Both the position numbers and the translations under genes were made by a program. Positions 25,486 to 34,122 of a DNA stretch of 49,694 bases are shown here, one piece after another (the stretch's first letter is position 1; every line of letters begins with the position of its first letter). Origin of the DNA: a bacterium. GTDB taxonomy: Bacteria > Planctomycetota > UBA1135 > GCA-002686595. The DNA lies in contig JAUIDW010000006.1 of assembly GCA_030428395.1 (NCBI GenBank), forward strand, positions 1 to 49,694. The letters are read 5' to 3'. The notes beneath the pieces were generated by a model. The model was not told where the DNA came from. It did not search any database and was given only the letters and a program-made list of their open reading frames with translations.

Positions 25486-26041
25486 TGCTTCACGGCCTGC
25501 CCGTGCACACGATGGTGACCCTGTCACCGCCTGCTGCGCGACCCCTCCCTCAATCCGGGCCGGGCCAGCACGATCCGCCTGATCGAGCGTATCGCAGGTT
25601 CAGGGGGATGCGATGGTCCGATGCACGAGGAGTTCGATGACTGGCTGTTCCCGGGCAGGATGTTCGGAGGCAGTCGGCCGCGCACCGCACGATTGACAGT
25701 GGGCGAAGCGAGCGCGGCTGCTACGTCGCTTCGGGTGTTCGAGCGCGAAGCACTCCTCGGCGGCGGCGACGGTCGGCGCCCGCTGCCAGGCGACCCTGCG
25801 TGAGTTCGACGCTGTAGCCGACATGAGCGTCGGGGGGCTGGTAGGCTCCGCGATCGCGCAGGTCACGGGGTCGACCAACGTGCCTTCCTGACCACCGGGT
25901 CCCGCGGCGGCCCCTCAACGAGCCCTAGGCGTGCCGCTCGCGCCCCGGACGGCGGATCTGGGAACGGGGCCGGAGTCCGGGGGAAACGTGGCGGGCGGGT
26001 CGGAGGGCTGACGTCGGCTCCCGGGAAAGGAGTCCGAAACC
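25486..26041. other. 556-base region, possible decayed coding sequence
   Basis: Begins with a 6-bp hairpin (25514-25528). Around 25695-25890 the plus strand has a start-less frame ending S-A-I-A-Q-V-T-G-S-T-N-V-P-S and then a stop; it looks protein-like but matches nothing I know. TGGTAGGCT (25839-25847) could be a promoter for the next gene. AAAGGAG before 26042 is that gene's ribosome site. Confidence 0.4.
25514..25528 (+). terminator. Small hairpin after the lipoprotein gene
   Basis: GGTGAC, CCT loop, GTCACC, 28 bases after the stop; no T-run. Confidence 0.3.
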
Positions 26042-27856
26042 ATGAAGCACTTCATCCTGCTCGCCCTCTCCGCGCTCGTGCCCGCGCTCGCGGCCCGCGC
26101 CGGGGACGGCGACCTTCCCTCCGTTCTCGAGGACCCGCGCGCGGGTGCCGTCGCCGTGCTCGACCGCGGTGGTGAGCTGGCCGTGGCCGCCGCCACGTGG
26201 TCCGCGGCCGTCGACGATCGCGGCCTGCGCTTCGGCACGCCAGGCGGCGCGGAGCTCGCGCTCGAGCCGCGGGCGGTCCTGCGGCGGGGCTGGCGCGAGG
26301 ACCTGCGCCCCGGGGCGCTCACGCGGGACGAGCGGTCGCTCGCGCGGCCGGTCTCCGCGGCGGCGACCGAGCGCATGGACCTGCGGCCCGACGGCGTGGA
26401 GCTGTCGTACGTCTTCCCGGCCCGCCCGCCCGGGCGCGGCGACCTGGTCGTGCGCCTGGCCGTGCGGACCGCGCTCTCCGCGCCGCAGGGGACGTTCGGG
26501 GACGCGGGTCTGGCCTTCGCCGGTCCCGGCGGCGCCGTGCGCGTGGGAGCCGTGACCGGCGTGGCCGCCGACGGGGCGACGGCGCCGGGGGCGCTGCGCT
26601 GGGACGGGGCGCACCTGGACCTGGTCCTCCCCGCGGCCTTCGTCGACTCGGCGGCCTACCCGCTGGTGCTCGACCCCCTGGTCGGGAGCGTCTCGACGGT
26701 GGACTCGAGCTCGTTCGACTCCGACGCCGACCTGGCCTACGACCCGACCAGCGGTCGGTGGGCGTTCGTGTGGAACCGCGTCTACTGGAACGGGGCGCTG
26801 CACCTCGCGCTGATGCGGCGCGCGACGTCCTCGGGCCAGCCCTTCGGCTCGCTGATCGTGCTCGGCGCGGCGGCGCGGAACACCCGGCCGGTCGTGACCG
26901 ACTGCCACGGCCCGGCGCACTTCGTGTTCGCCTACCTCGGCGGCACCGCTTCGGGAGGCCCGCGCGAGACCGTGGTGGGGACGGTGAACGCCCACACCGG
27001 CGCCTACGACCCGGCGGGGGACCTGCGCCTGGCCTCCACCACGCCGCTCGAGTCGGTCGACATCGGGGGGCACACGACCCACGCCCTGGTGGTGACGGGG
27101 ACGCAATCGGGCCGCGTCAGCTCCCGGGACGTGTCCCTGCACTCCTTCAGCGGACGGATCGCGAGCGCGTCGCTCGAGACCGTGCTCCACCACCCCACCT
27201 CGGTGTCCGGCCAGGGCCGCCGGCCGCGCGTCTCGGCCAACGGTCAGAACGGACGGTGGTACGTCGCGTGGACGATCGAGGGCAACGCGGGCGCCGGGGG
27301 ACGGACGGTCCTCGCGCACACGGCCGTCCTGGCGGGCCACGGGTACGCGTATCCGCCCGATTTCGCGCGCTTCGACTCGACCGTCAGCTACCGCGACGTG
27401 GCCTGCGCCGGCGACGGGGACGAGACGTTCGTGCTGTCGTACGTCCGCGATCACCCCACCCAGCCCGACGAGGTGCACGTCGACCGCTACGTCCTCGCGT
27501 TCTCCGGTGGAAGCACGTTCGCCCGCACGGGAACGAGTCTCGTGCACCGCACGTCGGGCTTCGGCTCCGCCTCGAGCACCGCCGTCGAGACGACCGGGCC
27601 GGGACCGGTGGTCGCCTGGCGGGAGAGCTCGTGGGGCAGCTCGATCCGCGCGGCCTCGCTGGACGCCGCGACGCTCGCGCCCTGCGAGCCCGCCGCGACG
27701 GTCCAGTCCGGGTTCCTCGCGGGTCCGCGGCTGCACGCGCCGAACTCCTCCCTGCCCGGCACGGGGCCCGGCCTGGCGCGTCTCGCCTGGTGGGGGAACG
27801 CCGGCGGCGCGCTGGGCGCGGGCGTCTTCTCGGCGGCCTGGTCGGCGTGCCCCTGA
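26042..27856 (+). CDS. Large secreted protein of unknown function
   Basis: A 604-residue exported protein. ATG at 26042 has AAAGGAG upstream. Residues 1-20 are a signal peptide ending A-A-R-A. The first ~220 residues are rich in short strands and finish with F-V-D-S-A-A-Y-P-L-V-L-D-P-L-V, an element I associate with large secreted proteins of planctomycetes. The remainder contains repeated strands of the type A-Y-D-P-T-S-G-R-W-A-F-V-W and P-V-V-T-D-C...F-V-F-A-Y, suggesting a propeller-like domain that describes several similar blades without FG-GAP signatures. No anchor, lipobox or four-cysteine module is present. Function unknown. Confidence 0.82.
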   Translation: MKHFILLALSALVPALAARAGDGDLPSVLEDPRAGAVAVLDRGGELAVAAATWSAAVDDRGLRFGTPGGAELALEPRAVLRRGWREDLRPGALTRDERSLARPVSAAATERMDLRPDGVELSYVFPARPPGRGDLVVRLAVRTALSAPQGTFGDAGLAFAGPGGAVRVGAVTGVAADGATAPGALRWDGAHLDLVLPAAFVDSAAYPLVLDPLVGSVSTVDSSSFDSDADLAYDPTSGRWAFVWNRVYWNGALHLALMRRATSSGQPFGSLIVLGAAARNTRPVVTDCHGPAHFVFAYLGGTASGGPRETVVGTVNAHTGAYDPAGDLRLASTTPLESVDIGGHTTHALVVTGTQSGRVSSRDVSLHSFSGRIASASLETVLHHPTSVSGQGRRPRVSANGQNGRWYVAWTIEGNAGAGGRTVLAHTAVLAGHGYAYPPDFARFDSTVSYRDVACAGDGDETFVLSYVRDHPTQPDEVHVDRYVLAFSGGSTFARTGTSLVHRTSGFGSASSTAVETTGPGPVVAWRESSWGSSIRAASLDAATLAPCEPAATVQSGFLAGPRLHAPNSSLPGTGPGLARLAWWGNAGGALGAGVFSAAWSACP

Positions 27857-27894
27857 GCAGGGACCGGGCCGGCGTCGCGGCCGCGGCTGGGCGG

Positions 27895-27933
27895 CTCCCG
27901 GGAGCGGTGGTACGTTCTCTTCCCTCCCGGGAG
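27895..27933 (+). promoter_or_regulatory. Promoter bracketed by two identical 10-bp palindromes
   Basis: CTCCCGGGAG occurs at 27895-27904 and again at 27924-27933. Between them lies the extended -10 word TGGTACGTT (27908-27916). The first palindrome sits just upstream of the -10 and the second over the expected start of transcription, a classic operator geometry (29 bp centre to centre). The repressor is unknown. Downstream gene starts at 28000. Confidence 0.45.
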
Positions 27934-27999
27934 TCCCGGGTCGGCGCCGTGGCGGGAGGCAGCGGCCCGGGAACCACGGATGCGAGGAGGCACCGTTCC

Positions 28000-30252
28000 A
28001 TGCGCAGGTCCGTCGAGCTCTTCGTGGCCGCGATCGTCTCGCTGGGCATCGGCGTCCTGATCGGGGCGCTGTGGGCCGGGTCCTCTTCGCGGGCGCTGGA
28101 CGGCGCCGCGCTGGTCGAACCTCGTGGCGGCGAGTCCGCGCGTTCTCGGGAGTTGCCCGTGGCGTGGGCGGGCGAGCGGGAGGGGGAGCCCGTCTCTCCG
28201 GCGGACGCGGCGGCGCCGGCGGAGCGTCGTGCGCTCGCGGCGACGGAGGCGGAGGAGCGCCCGCCGCCGCCGGCGGTGGAGCCCGGAGTCGACGCGGCCC
28301 GGGACGGGGTCGTCGAGGGCTCCGTCGTCACGCTGAGCGGAGCTCCGCTGGCCGGCGTCGAGCTCGAGCTCGAGCCGCCGCCGGACGCGCCGCGGTACCG
28401 CGCGCGGCGCGCGACGACCGGCGCGGACGGGCGCTTCGAGTTCCGCGGCCTGCCCGCGGGTACCTGGGACGTCACCGGCCGGCACCCCGACCACGTCCTG
28501 CAGCGCAGGACCAGCTACCCGACGCGGGTCCCGACCGGCGCCCGGGTCGACTTCGTGGCCTCCCCCGGCACGCGGGTGCACGTGCTCGTCGTGGGGCCCG
28601 GGGCCGAGCGCGCGCGGGTCGCGTACCAGCGTGACGGCAACGACGAGACGCGCTGGTCCAGCTGGAGCCCCGCGCACCCCGAGCTGACGCTGGGTCCGGG
28701 GGCGTGGACGCTGTGCGCGCTGGTCGACCCGCTCGAGGACTGGCCCTCGGACAGCGGGTGGAAGCTGGCCGCGCTCGCGTCGCCCGAGCACACCGTCCAG
28801 GTCGGGCTCGAGCAGACGGAGGTCGTCACGCTCGCCCTCGAGAGCGTCCGCTGCCTCCACGGGAAGGTGGTGCTGCCCGAGGGGTACCAGTCCCGCGACT
28901 CCCGGCCGCGGCTGAGCGTGATCGAGCCCGTGGACGGCACGTGCGCCGACTTCGAGTCCCCCGGCGACCGCGCGGCGCGCAGCTCCCGCGTGGACGAGCA
29001 GGGGCGCTTCGGCTTCTTCCGCCTGCCGCACGAGCGCTGGACCGCCGGCCTCGTGCTGACCTGGGGCGCTCCGTCTGCCTGCGAGACCGTCGAGGTCCAG
29101 GGGCTGACGCGGTTCGACTTCGACCGCATCGACTTCGACGAACGCGAGAGCGTGCTGGTGGACGCCTTCAGCCCGGCCGGTCAGCGCATCACCGAGGGGC
29201 TGTCGATGACGCTGCTGCACCGCGACCCGGGCGACGAGCCGGAGGACTACCTGTGGCAGCGCACGCGCACCGTGCTCGAGGACGGCGGGAGCCTGCGCGT
29301 GATCCCGATGCCGATGGACCAGGAGGACGCGCGCCGGGCCAGCGGCAAGCGGGAGCTCGTGCTGCGCGCGTCGATGGCGGGCTTCGCGGTGATCGAGGAG
29401 CGGCTCGCGGGCCTGAACGGGGACCGCGTCCGCCTGACGTTCGCGCCCAGCGCGGAGCTCGTGGTCGAGCTCGTCGGCGAGGGCGGGCTGCGGGCCATGC
29501 GCCAGGCCCACGCGCGCCTGGAGGGGAAGCCGGTCACCGCCGGCGCCCGGTTCGACGAGGGCAGCGGAGCGCTCGAGTTCCGCGGCCTGCACCCGGGTGC
29601 GTACACGCTCTCGGTGCACAGCTGGGCGGAGTGGAACGGCGACTGGAGGCAGGAGCGTCTGTTCCGCGGCCCGGTGGAGGTGCTGCCGGGGCCGCAGCGC
29701 CTCGAGATCCCCGTGCCGACCCGCGCCGACCTCCTGGTGCGCTGTCCCGGCGCCAAGGCGGGCGTCGAGGCGTCGCTGGTGGGCGTCGCGGAGGACCGCA
29801 CGCGCGACGAGGACGACCGGTGGGGCAACACCTTCGCGCGGGCGAAGGTGGACGAGCTGGGGCAGGTGCGCTTCGAGGGCATGCTCCCGGGCACCTACCG
29901 CCTGACGATCGGGCCGCGGGCGCAGCTCGTGCGCGTCCCGGGCCCCGCGGTCGACTTCGAGGGCGTCCTGCCCGAGCGGTTCCTGTTCCGCCTCGACGCG
30001 GGGGACTCCCCCCTGCGACGAGCCGGGGTCCGGTCCGGCGACGTCCTCGTCGCCATCGACGGGCAGGAGCTCTCGAAGGAAGCCGCGGAGAAGCGCCTGG
30101 AAGCCCTGAGCTCCCAGCGGAGCGGCACGTTGCAGCTGACGGTCGAGCGCTCCGGCCAGCAGCTCGACCTCACCCTCGACGCCGACGACCTCGGCGAGGG
30201 CGAGTCGTTCGAGGCACGCCTCGACCCCGACCTCGACGGCGGGCCCGGCTAG
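28000..30252 (+). CDS. Membrane-anchored protein with carboxypeptidase-regulatory-like and PDZ domains
   Basis: A 750-residue protein. ATG at 28000 follows AGGAGG at ten bases. Residues 8-26 are an uncleaved N-terminal helix, then a Pro/Ala/Glu-rich spacer to about 100. Residues 104-170 are a carboxypeptidase regulatory-like Ig domain (V-E-G-S-V-V-T-L-S-G-A-P-L-A-G-V-E-L...T-G-A-D-G-R-F-E-F-R-G-L-P-A-G). Several more beta domains with the same G-R-F/G-x-V-x-F-E-G-x-x-P-G-T-Y ending follow. Residues about 660-730 form a PDZ domain (L-R-R-A-G-V-R-S-G-D-V-L-V-A-I-D-G-Q-E-L). No protease domain is present, so the PDZ must recruit another protein. Probably periplasmic, tethered to the inner membrane. 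Confidence 0.85.
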   Translation: MRRSVELFVAAIVSLGIGVLIGALWAGSSSRALDGAALVEPRGGESARSRELPVAWAGEREGEPVSPADAAAPAERRALAATEAEERPPPPAVEPGVDAARDGVVEGSVVTLSGAPLAGVELELEPPPDAPRYRARRATTGADGRFEFRGLPAGTWDVTGRHPDHVLQRRTSYPTRVPTGARVDFVASPGTRVHVLVVGPGAERARVAYQRDGNDETRWSSWSPAHPELTLGPGAWTLCALVDPLEDWPSDSGWKLAALASPEHTVQVGLEQTEVVTLALESVRCLHGKVVLPEGYQSRDSRPRLSVIEPVDGTCADFESPGDRAARSSRVDEQGRFGFFRLPHERWTAGLVLTWGAPSACETVEVQGLTRFDFDRIDFDERESVLVDAFSPAGQRITEGLSMTLLHRDPGDEPEDYLWQRTRTVLEDGGSLRVIPMPMDQEDARRASGKRELVLRASMAGFAVIEERLAGLNGDRVRLTFAPSAELVVELVGEGGLRAMRQAHARLEGKPVTAGARFDEGSGALEFRGLHPGAYTLSVHSWAEWNGDWRQERLFRGPVEVLPGPQRLEIPVPTRADLLVRCPGAKAGVEASLVGVAEDRTRDEDDRWGNTFARAKVDELGQVRFEGMLPGTYRLTIGPRAQLVRVPGPAVDFEGVLPERFLFRLDAGDSPLRRAGVRSGDVLVAIDGQELSKEAAEKRLEALSSQRSGTLQLTVERSGQQLDLTLDADDLGEGESFEARLDPDLDGGPG

Positions 30253-30394
30253 GGGACCGGGTCGCGGCGCGCGCCGGGGGGGCGGGCGAGTTCACGCAGG
30301 TCTCACGAAAGGCCGCGAGGGCCGGTCCGTAGGGGGCGGGTTCCCCGGCCCGGGGATCCGTCCGACGACCCAACACGACCCGCGGAGGTCCTCC

Positions 30395-31834
30395 ATGTCC
30401 TTCCCCGTTCTGGCTCACGTCGCCGCACTCCTGGTGCTCGGGTCCGGCGGCGCGCCGCAGGGCGCCGACGCCGCCTCCACGCTCCGGTCGCAGATCGACG
30501 CGATCGCGCGTCACTACCACGAGGGGGGCATGCTCGACGGCGCCCTGCTGGTGAAGGCCGGCGGGGAGACCGTGTACCGCGGCGCGTTCGGCGTGGCCGA
30601 TCCGCGCGACGGTCGCCCGAACGACGTCGACACGGCGTTCTACCTGGGCTCGGTGTCCAAGCAGTTCGTCGCCATGGCCGTGATGGTCCTGGTCGAGGAC
30701 GGACGCCTCGGCTACGACGACGCCGTGGTCGAGCACGTGCCGGCGGTGGCCTCGTTCGCGGGGGAGGTCACGCTCCACGACCTGCTCACCCACACCTCCG
30801 GGATCCCCGACTACCTGAACGAGCTGGGGGCGGGGCACGACGGGCTCACCAACGCGCAGGCGCTCGAGAGCCTGGTCGAGCACGGGCGCCTGAACTTCGC
30901 GCCCGGGACGCGCTTCTCCTACAGCAACGGGGGCTACCTGCTGCTCGCGGAGACCGTCGCGAGCGCGGCGGACGGGTCCGCCGCGGAGTTCCTCGCGGAG
31001 CGCGTGTTCCGGCCCGCCGGGATGCGCCGGACGTTCGTCCTGGAGCCGGACACCGAGGTCGCGAACCGCGCGGTCGGCTTCGACCTCGCCGGCGAGGTCC
31101 GCGACTACACCTACTTCACCGTCGGCGCGGGCGGCATCTACTCGACGGTCGACGACCTGGCCGCCTGGGACGCGGCGCTGTACGGCACCGAGCTGGTCGG
31201 GCAGGAGGCGCTCGAGCGCGCGTTCACGCCCGCGACCCTGGAGGGCGGGGCCCGGGGGCCGTATGGCTACGGCTGGTTCGTCCGCGAGGACGGCGCGGGC
31301 AAGCGCGCGCTCCACCTCGGCGGCAACGCGGGGTGCGCCGCCTACATCGAGCGCGACCTGGGGACGCGCGACTGCATCGTGGTCCTCTCGAACTGCCGCG
31401 ACGCCCTGTCGAGCGGCATGGTCGCCGCCATCCGCGCCGTCCTGGGCGGGGAGCCGATGGCCGCGCTGCCCCGCGTCGAGCTCGCCGCGTACCTGGGCGC
31501 GCTCATCCGCCGGGAGGGCCTGCCCGCGGCGCTGGAGCGCTTCCGCGAGATCCTGGCGGACGAGCGCGCGGCGTACGACCTCGGCGAGGAGCAGCTGAAC
31601 ACGCTCGGGTACCGGTTCCTGGCGGCCGAGAAGGCGGCCGTCGCGAGGACCCTGTTCGAGCTGAACGTCGAGAACCACCCGCGGTCCTCGAACGCCCGCG
31701 ACAGCCTGGGCGAGGCCTGCGAGGCCCTCGGCGACCGCGCCGCCGCCCGCCGCGCCTACGAGGTCGCCCTCGAGCTGGACCCGTCGAACGAGATCGCCCG
31801 ACGCCACCTCGAGGCGCTCGGCGGCGAGTCGTAG
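30395..31834 (+). CDS. Secreted serine hydrolase (beta-lactamase/class C fold) with TPR tail
   Basis: A 479-residue exported hydrolase of the beta-lactamase-related (AmpC/EstB/D-aminopeptidase) family. ATG at 30395 has GGAGG at eight bases; a signal peptide covers about residues 1-26. The catalytic S-V-S-K is at 86-89 (nucleophile Ser86, base Lys89), the Y-S-N motif at 176-178 and the H-L-G-G triad (in place of KTG) near 307-310. L-L-T-H-T-S-G-I-P-D and F-Y-L-G-S-V-S-K are typical of esterase/peptidase members rather than true beta-lactamases. Residues about 365-475 are helical and finish with TPR-like units (A-R-D-S-L-G-E-A-C-E-A-L-G-D...A-L-E-L-D-P-S-N). Substrate unknown; amide or ester bond hydrolysis outside the cytoplasm is expected. 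Confidence 0.93.
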   Translation: MSFPVLAHVAALLVLGSGGAPQGADAASTLRSQIDAIARHYHEGGMLDGALLVKAGGETVYRGAFGVADPRDGRPNDVDTAFYLGSVSKQFVAMAVMVLVEDGRLGYDDAVVEHVPAVASFAGEVTLHDLLTHTSGIPDYLNELGAGHDGLTNAQALESLVEHGRLNFAPGTRFSYSNGGYLLLAETVASAADGSAAEFLAERVFRPAGMRRTFVLEPDTEVANRAVGFDLAGEVRDYTYFTVGAGGIYSTVDDLAAWDAALYGTELVGQEALERAFTPATLEGGARGPYGYGWFVREDGAGKRALHLGGNAGCAAYIERDLGTRDCIVVLSNCRDALSSGMVAAIRAVLGGEPMAALPRVELAAYLGALIRREGLPAALERFREILADERAAYDLGEEQLNTLGYRFLAAEKAAVARTLFELNVENHPRSSNARDSLGEACEALGDRAAARRAYEVALELDPSNEIARRHLEALGGES

Positions 31835-31912
31835 CCGCCCGGGCTCGAGCGCGCTCCGGAACCTCGCGGAACCGCCTGCCGCGCCGCGCGGACGGAGCCG
31901 CGGTCCTCCGCC

Positions 31913-31936
31913 GAGCGCCTCCCGCGGGAGACGCTC
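31913..31936. terminator. Hairpin at a convergent junction
   Basis: GAGCG-C-CTCCC, GC, GGGAG-A-CGCTC: two 5-bp stems separated by one mismatch. Its right arm overlaps the stop of the minus-strand gene. No T-run. Confidence 0.5.
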
Positions 31937-33770
31937 AGGGCACGATCACGAAGCGCACGGCGTCGGTGAAGGAGTCCCCGAAGCCGGCGGGGTCGGCGGG
32001 GTCGTCCTGGATCCACTGCGCGTGGACCGTGGCTCCCGTGGTCAGCAGCGGGTCCGCGCCGGAGCGGATCGTGGCGTTGAAGTCGCGGACCAGGGCCGCC
32101 TGCGTGCACGCGCCCGCGGCCGGCACGGTCTTCGTGCGGGGCGAGCGCTCGAACGGCGCGCGCACGCACAGGTGGCCGCCGTGGAAGCCGAGCACGCGTC
32201 GCGCGGGGCCGTGGATCAGGATCCCGCGCTGGCCGGGGAGGACGTCCTCCGCGCGGATGGACATGCGCTCGCTCGACGTCGTGCTGGCGCAGCCCTCGAC
32301 GGTCAGGAAGGGCACGCAGCCGGCCGAGCTCGTCTTGCCCGTGCAGTACAGCGAGCGCGCGAGCTCCGGCACGGGGCACGCCCGGACGTAGGCGTCGTTG
32401 CCATTGAGGTTGGCGTCGGGCACGACGAGGTCGGACGCCAGGCTCTGGAAGGCCACGTGCAGGCCGTCGCCGGAGATCTCCGGCGCGGACGACGAGCCCC
32501 CGGCCTGGGCGCCGTCCGACGCGACGCTCGCGCGGACCGTGCGGCCCGTGGCGCGCTCCCAGACGAACACGTCGGCCTTCCCGTTCGTGTCGTTCGCCAC
32601 GAGGTCGGCGCCGAGGCTCAGGAACGACACGCAGCCGCCGTCGTCGGAGACGCGCGGGGAATCGGCCAGGCCCGCGGAGCCCGCGCCCGCGACGATCGTG
32701 GTCACCAGCGTGTTGGACGTCCCGCCGAGCTCGTCGAGCACCCCGTTGCCGTCCGCGTCGCGGTCGTGCAGGAAGACGTCGAGGACGAACGGCTGGTCGA
32801 CGCTCGAGAGGTTGCCCGCGAGCGACCGGAACACCACGAACCGTCCGTCGGCCGACACGTCGGGCTGCGCGGACGGGGCGTCGGCCTGCTGCCCCGAGGG
32901 CGTCGCGCTGACGATGGCGTAGCGGTTGGCCGCGAAGTCCCAGGCCACGACGTCGAGGTCCGCCGTCGCGTCGCCCGCGAAGGTCGTGGCCGCGGTCGTG
33001 AACACGACCACGGGCGCCTGGTCCGCGATGCGGGGCTCCTGGCTGCGCCCGTCCGGCTCGACCCCGTCCGCGGCGCGCAGCGTGAGCGTGGCGCCCGCGT
33101 GCGTCTCGTCGAGGACCCCGTCCCCGTCGGCGTCGCGGTCGTGGACGAACACGTCCTGATGCCCGTTCACGTCCCCGGCCACGAGGTCGGGCGCGGTGCT
33201 CGTGAACGCCACGTAGCGTCCGTTCCCCGAGATCGACGGCGCCCGGCTGCGGCCGGCTCCCGCGGCCCCCGCGGGCGTGCGGCTGATCAGGACGGTCGCG
33301 CGGGCGCCGGGCTCGTCGAACACGCCGTCCTGGTCGGTGTCGCGGTCGTGCACGTAGACCTGCCGGACGCCGTTCGCGCCCGTGGCGAGCGTGGTCGTCT
33401 TGCTGTCGAAGGCCACGAACCGGCCGTCGGCCGAGAGCGAGGGTTCCCACGAGGCGCCGTCCCCCTCGGCGCCGCTCGTCGAGACGCTGACCCGGACCGT
33501 GCGCGCCGTCACGCGGTCGTGGACGAACACGTCGAACGCTCCGTTCGTGTCCGCCTGCATCGAGTCGAGGTTCGACCCCGAGCTCGCGAAGGCCACGTGA
33601 CGCCCGTCGCGCGACACCGCGAGCGAGCTGCCCACGCCCCCCGGCTGCGCGCCGAGGTCGTTCACGCCCACGCGCACGGTCCGCTGCGCGCTCGCGCTCG
33701 CGCCGGCGGCGAGGGCGAAGGCGGCGACCAGCGCGGTCGCTCGATGGCGGGCGGAGAAGCGTCGAATCAC
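31935..33770 (-). CDS. Secreted TolB/PD40-like propeller protein with four-cysteine C-terminal module
   Basis: About 611 residues. Six to seven repeats of the TolB/PD40 kind follow the signal peptide: S-R-D-G-R-H-V-A-F-A-S, S-A-D-G-R-F-V-A-F-D-S, S-G-N-G-R-Y-V-A-F-T-S and so on, each followed by N-G-x-x-D-V-F-V-H-D-R. Calcium-like D-x-D-x-D-G loops (D-A-D-G-D-G-V-L-D) sit between blades. The last 137 residues are the four-cysteine module (Y-C-T-G-K-T-S-S-A-G-C...R-F-V-I-V-P). Start is uncertain: GTG at 33770 gives a canonical signal (V-I-R-R-F... ending A-S-A-S-A); GTG codons at 33812 and 33821 are alternatives close to a TAGACT -10 box. Exported, partner unknown. Confidence 0.88.
   Translation of the reverse strand: MIRRFSARHRATALVAAFALAAGASASAQRTVRVGVNDLGAQPGGVGSSLAVSRDGRHVAFASSGSNLDSMQADTNGAFDVFVHDRVTARTVRVSVSTSGAEGDGASWEPSLSADGRFVAFDSKTTTLATGANGVRQVYVHDRDTDQDGVFDEPGARATVLISRTPAGAAGAGRSRAPSISGNGRYVAFTSTAPDLVAGDVNGHQDVFVHDRDADGDGVLDETHAGATLTLRAADGVEPDGRSQEPRIADQAPVVVFTTAATTFAGDATADLDVVAWDFAANRYAIVSATPSGQQADAPSAQPDVSADGRFVVFRSLAGNLSSVDQPFVLDVFLHDRDADGNGVLDELGGTSNTLVTTIVAGAGSAGLADSPRVSDDGGCVSFLSLGADLVANDTNGKADVFVWERATGRTVRASVASDGAQAGGSSSAPEISGDGLHVAFQSLASDLVVPDANLNGNDAYVRACPVPELARSLYCTGKTSSAGCVPFLTVEGCASTTSSERMSIRAEDVLPGQRGILIHGPARRVLGFHGGHLCVRAPFERSPRTKTVPAAGACTQAALVRDFNATIRSGADPLLTTGATVHAQWIQDDPADPAGFGDSFTDAVRFVIVP
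31938..32348 (-). repeat. C-terminal four-cysteine module, copy D
   Basis: 137-residue module on a TolB-like propeller. All four conserved cysteines are present plus an extra one in the E-G-C-A-S loop. Confidence 0.9.
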
Positions 33771-33825
33771 GGCCAGTGCGAGAGCCGCGGCGGGCCAGGG
33801 GACCGCAGGCACCCCGAACACCCCG

Positions 33826-33831
33826 AGTCTA
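33826..33831 (-). promoter_or_regulatory. Candidate -10 box of the TolB-like propeller gene
   Basis: TAGACT on the minus strand; places transcription start near 33819, close to the alternative GTG codons. Confidence 0.35.
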
Positions 33832-34113
33832 GACCGGCCGCGAGGAGGCGCCAGGGGGGCGTCGGGAGGGCGGGCCGGACGGCGCGCCAAGCCCCACTGT
33901 CTCCGGGGTGATGCCGCTCCATCGACGCGCTGCACGGGCTCGCGCGCGCGCTGGACGAACGTGGGGGAGGCGTCGAGCCGACGCGACCCACTCGGACCTC
34001 GAGGGCGGATCGTCCCGCTTCGCGGGCAGTCGGAACACCGCTCACTCGCACCGGGGTGAGCGCGCGCGGCCGGCGCGTGGTCGCGGTTGGAGGAAGCCGG
34101 CTCGGTGGAGCGG

Positions 34114-34122
34114 TGGTACCGT
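34114..34122 (+). promoter_or_regulatory. Extended -10 promoter of the 801-residue secreted protein
   Basis: TGGTACCGT, 116 bases before the ATG at 34238; identical in form to those at 12795 and 27908. Confidence 0.5.

Noticed and set aside
25600-25878. 92-residue minus-strand open frame
   Set aside because: No ribosome site, no recognisable domain, and the plus strand of the same stretch looks equally protein-like, so neither can be supported.
30330-30335. TAGGGG as a promoter for the serine hydrolase gene
   Set aside because: It lacks the final T and the TGG extension, so it is too weak to list.
30395-31834. Antibiotic-resistance beta-lactamase
   Set aside because: The fold is shared, but H-L-G-G in place of KTG, the overall motif set and the TPR tail fit the esterase/peptidase relatives better.
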